This document shows positions 22,749-35,800 of a stretch of 64,000 nucleotides of DNA, one piece after another; position 1 is the first letter of the stretch; every line of letters begins with the position of its first letter. The translations under genes and the position numbers were made by a program. The DNA is taken from assembly GCF_963576675.1 (NCBI RefSeq), contig NC_088917.1, forward strand, positions 29,666,501 through 29,730,500. The letters are read 5' to 3'. This stretch comes from Euphorbia lathyris. Lineage: Eukaryota; Streptophyta; Magnoliopsida; Malpighiales; Euphorbiaceae. The notes beneath the pieces were generated by a model, which saw only the letters and a list, made by a program, of their open reading frames with translations, made no database searches and was not told the origin of the DNA.

Positions 22749-23162
22749 TTTAGAATTTCAGAAATTCCAAAATTTTATAGAATTTCAGATTTCTGAATTT
22801 TAGAAACTCTAGAATTTCAAAAATTCTAGATTCTGAAATTCCAGATTTCTAGAATTTTAAAAATCTAGAATTTCAAAAATTCTAGAATTCTATAAATTCT
22901 GAAATTTTGAAAATTATGGAATTCTGGAATTTTGAAATTCTAGAATTCCAAAAATTATACAAATTCTGGAATTTTAGAAATTTTTAGAATTTCTAATTTC
23001 TGAAAATAATTTAGAATTCAAGATTTCTGGAATTTCAAAAATTCTGGAATTTTAGCAATTCTGAAATTTCAGAAATCTTAAATTCTAAATTCTTTCCAAA
23101 AATATGGAATTTTAGAAATTTCTGAAATTCCAAAAAATTCTAGAATTCTGGAATTCCAGAAA
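22749..23162. repeat. GAATTTC / TCTAGAATT palindrome block
   Basis: About 410 bp made almost entirely of short variants of AGAATTTCAGAAATTC and its reverse complement, with no fixed period. It is unlike the flanking sequence and non-coding. Confidence 0.85.
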
Positions 23163-24105
23163 AAAAAAGAAACGGGTCAAAAAGTCACTGAAAAAGTAAA
23201 AAATGACTTAAAAAAATCTTGAAAATACCATTCTATTTTAAGGTGTCAAGTCGTTTGTTTTGGAGCAAAAAAACTCACATGTACCGATCTACGAAAACGT
23301 GAAAGCAGATGATTTTTTTCAAAATTAACTAAAAAATTAATGTCATTTATGTTCTATTTGGTACAAATATTTGTAAGTTCATTAATTTAGTCCAATGTTT
23401 AATATCTATAAATGTATATTTGAAATTATTTGAATTAATAACCAATCCAACCCAACTACCGAACGACCAATGGCCTCCTCGTCCTCCACCTATGACCCGT
23501 TATCCAATTGAAGTTTCGATATCCTGTTGAAGTGTTGCCATTGCGAGGCCATGGTATGGTAAAATTTGTTATTAAGGGCTCCTTCCTTAAGTCAATGTGT
23601 CTTGGATCTTTACTGCCAGTATGAATTTTCTTGGTCCAGTAAGTAATACAAATCTTATCGGGCTTACAAGATCTCTTTATCGGCTTCACCTTGGCTATCC
23701 CCGAGGATTCGTGACAAATTTGTTTTGGCTTTCTTCAGTTTAGACACGAACTATAAATGAAACTCTTTTCCCCAAGAATTCATAGATGCACTACACTTTT
23801 CTAGTCAAACTAGCAGGTCTTGTCCTTTTGTCGTGTTCCATTCGATAATGACCAAGTCCACAAATGACGTCTCTTACAACCAGCAATTATTAAAACAAAA
23901 CGGATAAGACTGAGGTGAACTAGTAGTCAAGGGCCTATCTTGGATGAAAATCAGTAGGTGGTTTGAGGATAACAATGATCCACTTGATAAATTGGCTTCT
24001 GGGAACCGATCCAACCACTATTGGGAGACAAGGCATTTATCAAGTTGTTCTTCGATAAAATGATGTGAACTTCGATCTTTTTCCCATGTAAATGAGTAAC
24101 CCTGT

Positions 24106-25951
24106 TGTTATCATCGTAATTTTTAGTATTTAATTACTAGTTATTTTGTAACATTTTAATAAATTTTAATAATGGTTTTCGTATATTTTCTTCATTTTAT
24201 GTATGTAAGTCACTTTGTGTGTTTTTCAGGCACTTTCGCAAGGTTTTTGGCATAAATAACCAAGTCGGGGCTTAAGGTGAGAACTCGAGAGTAAAACAGA
24301 GTGAAAAAATGAGTTTTTAGTGATTTCCCATATGCATCTTGTCGAGATGGGCAATATCTTACCGAGATGGAGCTGGCAGAAATAAAGTCTATTTGTTCAC
24401 ATTGAGGGCAGATTTGACATATTTTCGTATTTTCATCGTATCTCCCTCATACGGACTTGGATTGAGACGATTCAAAATGAATTGGAAAGCTAAGAGAAAG
24501 ATGTACAAATGACTAGTAATAATCATCTCCAACTTCGAAGTGTAATAGGCCCAAAAAATTATCCCAATTTGATGAACATGTTGAAGCCTATGATTCCTTT
24601 CCCACATTTACTCATTTCAACTCCTAAATTGTCAAAGTCTTCCACCACCCTCTTTAAAGCTGAGTATGGAAGATTAAGGAGTTATGGGACATAAGGAGAC
24701 TTGGTCTTTGGAAGCATTTGTGCCATTTTACTATAAAAGGAGACATTGGGAGCCATTTGAGGACACACCAAGCTTAGGCTAAATTCCTCCCACTATAATG
24801 TTATTTTGTTGATTCTTCTCTTTAAGAATGAGTTGTTTGTGTTGTTGTAATTGTTGTTGTTGTTCTCAAAGTGTTGTTTGTGCAAAAGTTCATCCAATAA
24901 AAGTAAGTTTTAAGTCACCGAAGAAGTTCGTTCGGCAATCATCATTACGATTTCTTCTAAACTTTAATCTCTTTTATTACTATGAACTTCATTATCTATC
25001 TTTCTAAGGTGTGTTTTAATCTAATCATGGGCTAAACCCCCTTAACTAAGGCTAAAAGTGGATCTTAATCTTAATTATGTGGTAATTATGTTTAACCTAT
25101 TTAAGTTATGTTTATCTTTTTTGAGAACTAACTTATGATTCTTAATGCTTGTAGGAGATGGACCAAATTACTACTTGAATATAATTAGTCGTTTATATTG
25201 ACCGTGATTAAATTGATTAATCAAAATTCATAAGTTGGACCTAATAACCATTTAGTGTGGCTTATTGGTTTTCCAAGGTTTGTCATGAATCTTATTACAA
25301 ATCTTAGATTTATTACTTGAGCCGGACCAAGGGAAAGTAATAAATCGAAGGTTTGGAACTAAGAAAACTTAATGCTTCTTTGGATTAATTACTTAAGCCA
25401 TACCAAGGGAAAGTAATTAATCGAAAGTTTAGAACTAATTACTCGAGCGGTTTTTCTTGAATCTTAAGTAATCATTTTAGCTGTACCAAGGTAAAGTAGG
25501 TTAAAAAGGTTTAGATTAATAAAACTTAATGCTTTTCTAGATTGATTACTTGAGCCGGACCAAAGGAAAGTAATTAATCGAGAGTTTAGAGCAAATCTCG
25601 AGAATCTATTAATTAATAAGAAAAATTGCCATCTTAAAAAGGATAAAACAACTTAAAGAGGTTAAGTGTTATTACCAAGCAAATAGGTTAAGTGAAGCTA
25701 GAAGCCTTAGTTTCTTTCAATATAAGTAATCTCTCACCTAATTTAATTTTCATTTCATTTCTTGCTTAAGTCTTAACTTGGTTGTCCAACAAACTCTGTC
25801 TTTTAATTGTTTAAATAATAGATAGTAAGCAAAAAGAGTAGTACTTATAATCACCATCCTCGTGGAATGATACTTTACTTTCACTTTATTACTTGATACA
25901 CGATTAAGGTACACTTGCCTTCACATGCACGTATACGTAAAACGTGCATCA
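24106..25951 (+). mobile_element. Solo LTR, family C (1846 bp) inside the LINE
   Basis: Begins TGTTATCATCG and ends CGTGCATCA. The flanking pentamers are CCTGT (24101-24105) and CCTGC (25952-25956), four of five matching. Removing the insert joins the LINE endonuclease frame, which supports the borders. A TATA-like box (ACTATAAAAGGAG) lies near 24731. It is non-coding and contains degenerate internal repeats. Confidence 0.8.
25305..25600. repeat. Four degenerate ~75-bp repeats inside solo LTR C
   Basis: Units of the form GATTACTTGAGCCGGACCAA followed by GGAAAGTAATTAATCG occur near 25310, 25385, 25470 and 25545. They are partly diverged. Confidence 0.75.
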
Positions 25952-27599
25952 CCTGCAACCTTAGGTCTTGGAGCCCACAGTCATATATACTTCCTGGAAA
26001 TTATGAATGAGGTTTATCGGGTATTCTGCCCCGTCTTTTTTTTCATTCGGGGATAAAATATAGTTCATGTCACCGATAACACACCAAGGGAGGGTCGATT
26101 GAGCATATAGATTTCGTAACAGACCCCAGAGAGATGATATTTCGAGCGGTCTGGTTGCCAATAGAAACATGTACACCTCCATGTTGCCGCTGCTCCTTCC
26201 TGAATATTTACATCAATATGAAAAGAATAAAAACTTAGAATTGTTACATTGATACTACTCCGCCAAATAATCGCTAAACCCCCCTACCTTCCTTATCAAC
26301 GCAATTTTTTTTATCAAATCCTACTATCTTCTTTAGTAACTCAAACTTATTCTCATGGACTAAAGTTTCAATTAAAAACATCAATGATGGCTTAGTACTC
26401 TCAAAAATGTTTTTAAGAGTGAGTACCACACGTGAATTGCCAAGCCCCCGACAGTTCCAACTACCACCTATCATAGCTCTTAGTGGGGCTCGTTAAAAAG
26501 CCCATACGATTCCACATCTTTAGACCACCTGTTTGAATCTTGCCCAGTGTCACTGCCATCTCCCTGAGCCGAGACTGAACCATGTATGAGCGATTTCTTC
26601 CTTTTCCGTTTCTTATCCCCCAAGTCATCCATGTCAGCCAAGATGTCTTCATTCTCAGGATTTTCACGTACAAGCTTATGTCTCTCCTACATGAACTCAT
26701 TCTGCTCATGGAATCCCGGGGTGTAAAAAGCATCAGACTTGTCAACTAAGAAAGAAAACTCATTCGCTTCCTGCTACCATCTCTCACCCTCTCCTCTAAG
26801 ACCTCTACTCGATTGGACCTTCAGCCACGAATCCTAATCTTTTTTCAGGTCCTCAGGAGAATTAGTAAAATGTTGAGGATAAAAAAATATATAACATACC
26901 ACATATGTAGCAGAAATAAGTGATCCTTTTGTACTTCAATTAGGCTAGTTGGGATACCCCCACCGGCTTTATTAATTTTTTCCATCTTTTAAGAGCCACA
27001 CGAATGTCAATCATCACTTGAACCCGCATAAAACACCTTCCAGCCCCTAGTATTATTCTTTGGATCGTATGATAGGAATTGACCTACAAAATCCCCAAAT
27101 GCTTCCCCACTACCTCAGACATACAACTCATCGGGAGATTATGGATTTACACCTAGATAGGCACATGAAACAGTTCTAGGAGTAAAGGGTCTTCCCTGAC
27201 CTTCAACATATGTAGAATTAAGAGGTGATTATCGTAAGCGCACGACCATCAATTCGTGACTCGAGTAATATCAATTTCATGATAAAACTTAAACATGTAC
27301 CACTTCTCTGTCAGTCGCTGGACATATAGACCCCTTTAGGGCATCCAAATATTTGCTAACCGATGTTGTGCGATGGTGAAATCAATAGACCTGTCTGTAC
27401 AGATTTCTCCGAGCAGACAAAATTAAGAGATAGCCCCCTATGTTTCTTCAGGCGCCACCGGCAGTGCTATTTCTTCAGCCTTGTCCTCCTGCAACGAGAG
27501 ATTATCCAACAAACACTCCATTGAATAGAGGTTCGCTGTCGAGGAGCAACCCTAACTTTGGAACCAAGGCGTGGTGATAGAAGCTTACAATGCAAGGAT

Positions 27600-28230
27600 G
27601 TCAAAAACGAAAAAAAACTCTCAACCTAGGAGAGAAAAATAGTAGGTTTGTAATTTTGGTACAAGTGGTAACGCTTAACTTTGTTAGGTTGGAGTTGTAA
27701 TTAGGGTAAAAAAGTCTTTTAATATAGATGTTTCAAAGTCCCTAATTGAAAAAGCTATTAAAACCAGCTTTTTCAAAACTATCGGTTTGAGCTACCAAAT
27801 GAGCATAGCTCAGTTGGCACACCTCTGAAATCGGAGGTGGAAGGTTGTGCACAAAAAAAACTTTGACTCGGGATTGGATTGGCTGCGAGCAATTCATCGA
27901 TCAATTGGCAAATGCTGATGGCCAGGAGATCCGTCCAAGTAAAGGCTCTAACAATTCCATCTCCGTCTACCAAAAGGCGCTAGGATTAGTCTTTATGGTA
28001 AGGATGAACTTGATCGCTTCCAAGAGAGCCACCACCAACGTTATTTTCTTCCTATATTCATTTCGACACTTCATTCGTGCTTCCCCAAAGGAAAGGCTCA
28101 AGCTATCATAAAAAAAGTTAGTGGTTGCTCAATCTGTTGTTTGAAACCGATTTAACCAAATACTACTATTAGGCATTTTGAATAGTCAAACTTCTAAAAG
28201 TAGTTCAAACCTCTAAATTTATCCAAAACC
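27600..28230. other. Intergenic stretch, no gene recognised
   Basis: Short ORFs on both strands show no familiar domain. A tRNA-like A-box (TAGCTCAGTTGG, near 27806) is present without a matching B-box. Confidence 0.4.
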
Positions 28231-28232
28231 TC

Positions 28233-28906
28233 GAGTAAATTACATCAATGGTACCTGAACTTTACCCTAATTCACACTTTGGTACCTAGATTACATTTTA
28301 TCTCAAAAATATATCTGAAATAACGATGACCGGATAATTTAGTATATTTTAAGCGTCAATGGCCGGTCAATGCGATTTTGATGAATAAATTACACTGATG
28401 GCACCTGAGCTTTACTCTAATTCACACTTTGGTACCTAGATTTCATTTTGTCCCAAAAATACACCTAAAGTAAAAATGACTCAACATTTTTGTACATTTG
28501 ACCGACGTGAGTTTGACCATTTTAAATTAAAAATTGAGACCCATCATACACTCAATTAACATAAAATTACAATACTGTCATTGTTAATTGAGTGTATGGT
28601 GAGTTCCAATGTTTAGTTCACGTTACCGATCACTAACCGATCAAATGAACTAAATTTTTCAGTTACCTTTACTTGTGTTATCTCTTTAGGATAAAATAAA
28701 ATCTAGGTACCGAAATGTGAATTATGATAAAGTTCAGGTACCATTGATGTAATTAACTCATGAAACTCGCATTGACCGGTCATTAACCGGTAAAATATAC
28801 TAAATTATCCGGTCATCATTACTTCAGGTATATTTTTAGGATAAAATATAATTTAAGTACCAAAATGTAAATTAGGTAAAGTTCATGTATCATTGGTGTA
28901 GTTTAC
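28233..28906. repeat. Two-tier (nested) inverted-repeat element, copy 2
   Basis: Four copies of a motif like GGTACCTGAACTTTA followed by CACACTTTGGTACCTAGATT. Two are direct (near 28247 and 28397) and two inverted (near 28700 and 28850), so each arm is a tandem pair. It is the same family as 708-1313 and non-coding. Confidence 0.6.
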
Positions 28907-29160
28907 CCCAAAACCTCTCTTTGCCAAACGCGATCATTATGCCAACTCCTAAAGTAGCCTTACCACTTCAATTTCCATATTAATTTTTACTTCTAAAATA
29001 ATCATTTTTACTTTAAGGGAACAATGACACATTGATAGTTCCAAACTCATTAATGATGTTTGAATCACACATATAACTGATTTTTTAAATTAAACTTAAT
29101 TTATTAAAAAGTAATGGATTAGTGCTTCCATTTAAAAAATAAAAAAGTTTAATGTGCTTA

Positions 29161-29417
29161 GAGCATCTCAAATAGTCTCTCCACCTCTTAGTGTTTCATA
29201 AATTTATTTTTTATTAATAATTTATTATTAAAAAGTCTCTCTCCTTTCACTATGGTAAACATAACAATCATTAATAGTTTTAATTATAAAATAATAAACA
29301 ATAAGTGAATATATGGAGTATTGTTGGAGATGATATATTTTAGTTACTCTTAAATCATTAAGAGTTAATTATTTATATTTTTTTAGAGAGTGCATTAAGA
29401 GTCTTTTGAAATGCTTT
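29161..29417. repeat. Degenerate MITE related to 47769-48144
   Basis: Starts GAGCATCTCAAATAG and ends with the reverse-complement type TTTTGAAATGC. It shares with the 47.8-kb element the internal segments TTTATTAATAATTTATTATTA and GTTGGAGATGATATAT. It is more decayed than that copy. Confidence 0.6.
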
Positions 29418-29801
29418 TAATAGCTTGAAAATATTAGAGGCTTAATTAGTAAAAATTAAATTGATAGAGGTCAAATTTGCACTTTGACTAAGATTATTAA
29501 GTCACGGCGTTCCTTTTCCAAACACAATATGGATTTACATAAATATTTTACACTTTTATAGCAGTCGTTGCCGTTCAATTCAATAGAAGAAATTGGAAAT
29601 AAAAAAGTAAATTACAAAAATTAAAATTCCGAATTGGTCTGCAATTCGTCTTTGAGCATACGCGTTATGCCTTCTGCTTCTCTGTGACAAATCTCCCGCT
29701 AAGGAATCAGCAAACCACAGAGAAAGGGAGAGGAAGAGCAGCTTTTAGGGATTTTTATCGAGTTTTCTTCATCTAAAGCTACTTCCGATTGAGAATCACC
29801 A
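29418..29801 (+). promoter_or_regulatory. CTR9 upstream region and 5' UTR
   Basis: Lies between the MITE and the CTR9 start codon. The last ~110 bp (purine-rich, with AGAGAAAGGGAGAGG near 29720) is probably 5' UTR. I see no strong TATA box close to it. Confidence 0.4.
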
Positions 29802-32800
29802 ATGGCTTCTGTGTACATTCCAGTGCAGAACTCGGAGGAGGAGGTGAGGGTTGCCCTGGATCAACTACCTAGAGATGCCTCTGATATTCTCGACATCCTC
29901 AAAGCCGAACAAGCACCTCTTGATCTTTGGCTTATCATCGCGGTGCGCTTTTCTTTTGGTTTGCCTTTCCGCTGCTTTGTCTTCTGCACTACCTGCTATT
30001 TCGATTTTCACTTACAACTATTGCTAGAACTTAGAGCAGTAGCTAAAATTATAATCAGGCTACTTGAACTTTTGCTCAATTATGTTGTTTCAGTTTTAGC
30101 TAGTATTCCTGCATTTGCTTGATTTTTTTTAACGGGCTCATAGGCGTTGTCTAGTTTCTCCACTTATAATATCTTCACTAGGGGCCCTCTTTTTATATTT
30201 CAAATTCTGTAACTCATATATGCAGAGGGAGTACTTTAAACAAGGGAAAGTTGAACAATTCCGTCAGATATTGGAGGAAGGATCCAGCCATGGTAATTTG
30301 TATTTTTAATGCTGTTATTCTTGTTTGTTTGTTCTTTATTTATATTCTGTTGAAGTTTAGACAATGAGAGCAGTAGCTGTATTGAAACTAAATTCAATTG
30401 GTTATCCTATATCATCTCATTGTAACGTTTTTCTTTTATTTCAGAGATTGATGAATACTATGCCGATGTTAGATACGAGAGAATTGCCATCCTAAATGCT
30501 TTGGGCGCTTATTATAGCTACCTTGGGAAAATTGAGACGAAGCAGAGAGAGAAGGAGGACTATTTTATACAGGCTACTAAATACTATAATAAAGCTTCAA
30601 GAATTGACATGCATGAGCCTTCCACTTGGGTTGGGAAAGGTGCAACAAGATATATTGTTGTTTATATCTGATCTTAATATCTTTAGAATGCTCATTTGTT
30701 TATATTATCACAGAATCATTATTGGAAAGTCTACTCCTTTTTATGCTGTTCGTTTGATTTTGTCTTCATGTTCTATGTGAGTCTGTTTGCGGTAAATTCT
30801 TGTTATGTTGAAGTCTATTTGATAGTTATACATGACATATGGTGCACGGAAATGGATACGGAAACTGAAACGGAAACGATACTGGGAACGTAATTTCTGA
30901 AAAACATAGGAAACGGAAACGTGGGAAACGTGTAAATATTAAAAATATAGGGGTATAACATTAAAAAAAACAAGATTGAAGAACAGGAGGAAGAAAGTCC
31001 AAGTTCAATTGAGATTCAAGAGACAGAGATTATAGAAGAAAGAAATGTGGGTAAGTTCTTTAAATTAAAAGATACAAGGAAGGAATTATCTCTCAAATAG
31101 GAAGTTTCAATTTTTCTAATCTTAGATTGAATAGGAATCGCAAAATAGAAAGTTTGAATTTCCAGAATTTTAACCGAAATAGGTAGGGAAAACCGTTTAA
31201 AAATTGAGAGGCGTGTTTCATATTTTGGGTAATTACAGAAACGTGCCCGGAAACGTTTCGTATCAGTTTCCGAGAGTTTCCGTTTCCCACATCTGCCGGA
31301 AACGGGGGAAACGCATGTCATGAAGAGTTTCCGTGCTTCATAATGCTTGGAAATTGGTTCGTTTCAATTCTTATTTGGTTGTCACTTGAATTTGCTGTCA
31401 AATCTTTAGTTTGTATGACATGCAAATTTCATCACTTCTTATTCTTAATATGGAAATACTGGAACTTTTGTAATTCTATTATATATATGGTGGATCACTT
31501 TTTCTTGGACTACCAGTGTTAATTTTATTCTTTTATGGTTGGTGTCTCAGAAGAATCTGCATTGTCAAATGCTTTTGATCATGGTTGCAAGCTATTACTT
31601 GTTTTTCTGATTTTTGTCCGGCAAGTACTTTAACCTTTAGGAACATGTCTACTCATTACAGGTCAACTATTATTGGCCAAGGGTGAATTAGAGCAAGCCT
31701 CTAATGCATTTAAGATTGTATTGGTGGGAAACCCTGATAGTGTATCTGCTCTTTTGGGTCAGGTGCGTATAGTATACTTTCTACATTCAATTCTTAAATG
31801 TTAGGATTTACATAAAGGTCCATGTAATATTATTTTCCTTTTGGAATGCTTGCTCAGTTCTTCATTTCAAACTTTGTGATGGTAATTGCTTGCAGTTATT
31901 GAAGATGGTTTGTTTGTCAATATTATTACTCTGGGCCATAGTTGTTAAATTGAGATTCGACTCGTGACTCGAAATCTCATTTTGTGAATCGGGACTCGTG
32001 AACCGAACCGAATCGTAAGATTCAGATCACATTCAAAATATTATAAAAAATAAAATATTAACCATATTTAACTTTAAATATGAGTCTAAAAATACAATTT
32101 TAATATCCAAAAAGAAATTATCCAAATAGAAATTATATCAAGTTATCATCCAATCACTTAAGTTAAAATTCAAATTAAGCAATCGATGTATTTAATTTGT
32201 GTAATGGAAGAGAGGAGGATGATATTTGGTAATGGAAAATCAAAAGAAACTAGAGAGACAGAAAGTAGAAAATCGAAAGAATGGAGAGGAGAAGAAGAAA
32301 ATAAGTTAATAACCAATAAATAGAAGAGACGTTTTGGAATTTGTAAATGAAGAGTCATAATATTATTTGAAACCTTTTCTATTTCATAACTGCTGCCGTT
32401 TTTTGTGTTTTATAAAAGTTGAATAGTCATTTGAAAACACAACAGTTCCTTCTGTGTATGTTTTTCAGTTTTTTAAAATTGATTTTTTTTTTATCGGAAA
32501 TGGCCGATTTGGCCGAGTCACCACCGATTCGGTTCGGCCGATTCAGGAAGGTTTCGAGTCGTACCATAGATACGACTCAAAATCTTCCTGAATCGTACGA
32601 GTCGACTCGCAACTCATACGATCCTCTGGGCTGCAAGTTTTTCTCTTAATAAAATTATGGGTTAATTACAAATAACTACACTGTGGTTTGGCCGATTTAC
32701 AGACTGGTACCTGTTGTATTTTTTTTTTTTTTTTGCAAACACAACCATGTGGTTGCAAAATTTTACATATTTTTTTACTTTGCCAAATTTGGCCGATAAC

Positions 32801-35800
32801 GACCTCAAAATGAAAATCTTCAAGAATTAAAGTTGTTTAGTATCATATTTACTATGAAACCATATTTGTAATTTTTCAAAATCATCATTTTTGGAGTTTT
32901 CTCTCTCTAAACATTATATTTCTCTCTCATCCCAAACAACACCTAAATGATCTCAAACCTAGAAAATTTTCATTTCGAAGTGAACTCAAATGCAAAATTT
33001 TGCAAACCACAGAATTGCGTTTGCAAAATTTTGCAAACCACAGGGTTGCATTTGCAAAAACAAAATACCACAGGTACCGGTCTGCAAATGGGCCAAACCA
33101 TAGGGTAGTTGTTTGTAATTAACCCTAAAATTATTTGTCATTGGAAAAAATGACAGCTTTAGCTGTGTGGTTTAGTTGCTTAGCTTTACTTTTTAAAGCA
33201 TTATCTTCATTATTTTTATCCTTTGGAATTGAAGAGGCTGGGTTTTCAATTCAAGACATGCGACCTCCACTTTGTGGGGGTGTTTGAATTGAGCTACACC
33301 CCATTGTGAAGATTGTCTTCATTGTGATGTTATTCCCTCGAAATATCTGTTTGACACAGACATGGAATGAATGTTGACTTCTGAATCTAACCTGGTAATA
33401 AGCTACATGTATGCTTTTAGGAGGACACCGGTAGAAAATTTCTAAGTAGAATATTGTGTGGTTGGGACATTACCCTGCTAGATGGAAACTTAACTACAAT
33501 AAGGCAAGCATGCCTTTTTATGGTAGCACATTTTTTTTATTATTGTTTTATAACTTGCATTCTATCTTTGCAGGCGTGTGTAGAGTATAATCGTGGTAAT
33601 TACAGTGAATCCTTGGGATTGTATAAGGTTTGTTATTTTCACCTTGTTGCTTGCTGTAAAGCGATAGTACTAATTTCTCCATTTTTCATATATTATCTGA
33701 ATATTAGTTAATACTAATAGAGATTATGAACAATCCTTCTGACAATTTTTATTTTACTTGTTCTTTTGCTTGTGTTTCTACCTTTGGTAAGAGGGCATTG
33801 CAAGTGTATCCTAATTGTCCTGGAGCTGTAAGGCTTGGTATAGGTCACTGCCACCACAAATTGGGCCATTTAAAAAAAGCTTGTCAAGCATTTGAACGGG
33901 TTTTGCAGGCAAGTGACGTGATATTTATATCCATTGCACATTGTGGTGATTGAATGTATACCCTGCTTTTTTCTTACTGATGCTGCCCCATATATGATGT
34001 AATTGATTATTTTGAATATCCAGTTGGATCCAGAAAATGTTGAAGCGCTTGTGGCCCTTGCAATTTTGGATTTGCAAACAAATGAAGGTTTTCTTATTTT
34101 TTTCAGCTTCATTTGTCCTTGATATTTCATTTCAGCTGTATGATACTAATCAATGGTATACTATACAGCGGCTGGAATAAGAAGAGGAATGGAGAAAATG
34201 CAGATAGCTTTTGAGATATACCCCTATTGTGCAATGGCACTGAATTATCTAGCAAATCACTTTTTCTTTACTGGTCAGCATTTTTTGGTTGAGCAACTGA
34301 CTGAAACTGCACTTGCTGTGACTAATCATGGGCCAACAAAGTCTCACTCTTACTATAATTTAGCACGTTCTTACCACAGCAAGGTTAGGACTCCAGGCCT
34401 CCTTGTACAACTTTAATAATTTTATTCTTAAATGTTATTGGGCTAAAATTTATTGGGTGTGGATATAATTGTTTCCTTTATCAATTCCTTATGTTGTGTT
34501 CCTCTGTTTATCCATGCACACATTCTTGAATTTGATTCAGTCATGTGGAAATTTGTAAATGGAGATGCAAGATAAGTCAAGCTGCTCTAATTACATGCTC
34601 TACTTTGTTTGTTCTTATTTATGTCTTCCATGTAGCATCAGCTGGAGTTTATTACCCAACTGTCTAAGAATGTTGTTCAAACTTCTATTTTCTCAAGATT
34701 ACTGCCTTTCTACTTTCTAACGAGTGTGGTCTTGTGTTCAATCCAGTTTTGATGGTTAAATATATGATGTTTTTATGCTGTTGATCAATTTTTGTAACAG
34801 AATATTCTCAATTTCTGTGTAGCAATTAGATATAATTTATAAAGAATATATGGTGCACCCTGTGATAAGATAATTTGTTGTACTTTATAACAAATGCGGT
34901 TGGTTAGTGCTCTTGAAATGACTCTTTGAAGCTATGACCTTTTTTCTGTTTTTGATAAAAAAAATTCACTTCAATTTCTCCCTACCTAGTATATTCCAAT
35001 ATCAAATTGTTAATAGCTATTGCATTGCAAGTACGCGAATGGCCTTTTTGACAATTAAAAGTAATGCAATTCTCTCAATTGTAGGGGGACTATGAAACGG
35101 CTTCAAGGTACTACTGGGCATCTTTGAAGGAAATCAATAAGCCCAGCGAATTTGTGTTCCCTTATTATGGTAGGTGATAATAGCCTTTTACTATTAGTTT
35201 TTCTTTTTCTATATTTTATACTATATTCTTTGTACTGTGTTAGTGACGTCGTGGCAATATTTAGACTTCCTTTTCTAATTTCAGTACTTATTCAAGCATT
35301 GAAATGAGGCTTCTTCTTGTTGTATCTGTGCATATTATTATTACATCTGTGATAATTACAATGCTAGGACTATTTGATTCATTTGCTTGTAATTCATCTA
35401 TCCTACTTGTAACGTTGGTTAATTTGTCAAGGATTGGGGCAAGTGCAACTGAAGTTGGGAGAGATAAAAAATGCGCTATCAAATTTTGAGAAGGTTTTGG
35501 AGGTCTACCCTGATAATTGTGAGACATTGCAAGTGAGTGATTCAAGAAAAGTTGGAATCAATGTTGTGCTTCTAAATTTTTGTTTTCTCCAAGCATAAGC
35601 GATCTTATGTACTCTGTCTCCTTATGCCTTAGGTTCTTGCACACATATATGTTCAGCTTGGGCAGACTGAGAAGGCCCAAGAATTTTTGAGGAAAGCTAC
35701 AAAAATTGATCCTCGTGATGCACAGGTGACCGATACACTTATTGAATTTCTTAGTGGACTGTAATTTGAGGTTTTGTGATTTTGAGTTTGCATATCTTGT

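Larger units (their letters stand above)
23455..27521 (-). pseudogene. L1-like LINE (ORF1 and endonuclease to start of RT linker), interrupted
   Basis: Minus strand. ORF1 starts at ATG 27521 and reads a gag-like region with many stops, including SGEAFGDFVGQFLSYDPKNN (near 27100) and a remnant CCHC region near 26900. The AP-endonuclease starts SWNCRGLGNSRVV (near 26460), with WCVIGDMN near 26060. A solo LTR (24106-25951) splits it. After the LTR the frame resumes as GYSFTWEKDRSS (near 24090) and runs to FNRISKLQL and VEDEEAIGRS (near 23480). It is broken at 23455 against the hAT-like repeat. RT is absent. Confidence 0.8.

Noticed and set aside
20967..23455. A single complete hAT transposon
   Set aside because: Left-end motifs are suggestive, but no inverted right end, no 8-bp duplication and no transposase were found.
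23456..23689. 77-codon minus-strand ORF
   Set aside because: It overlaps the LINE in another frame; the real LINE frame shows FNRISKLQL and VEDEEAIGRS.
27795..27850. tRNA-like or SINE-like head (TAGCTCAGTTGG)
   Set aside because: The A-box fits but no B-box follows and no cloverleaf can be drawn. There are no flanking duplications.
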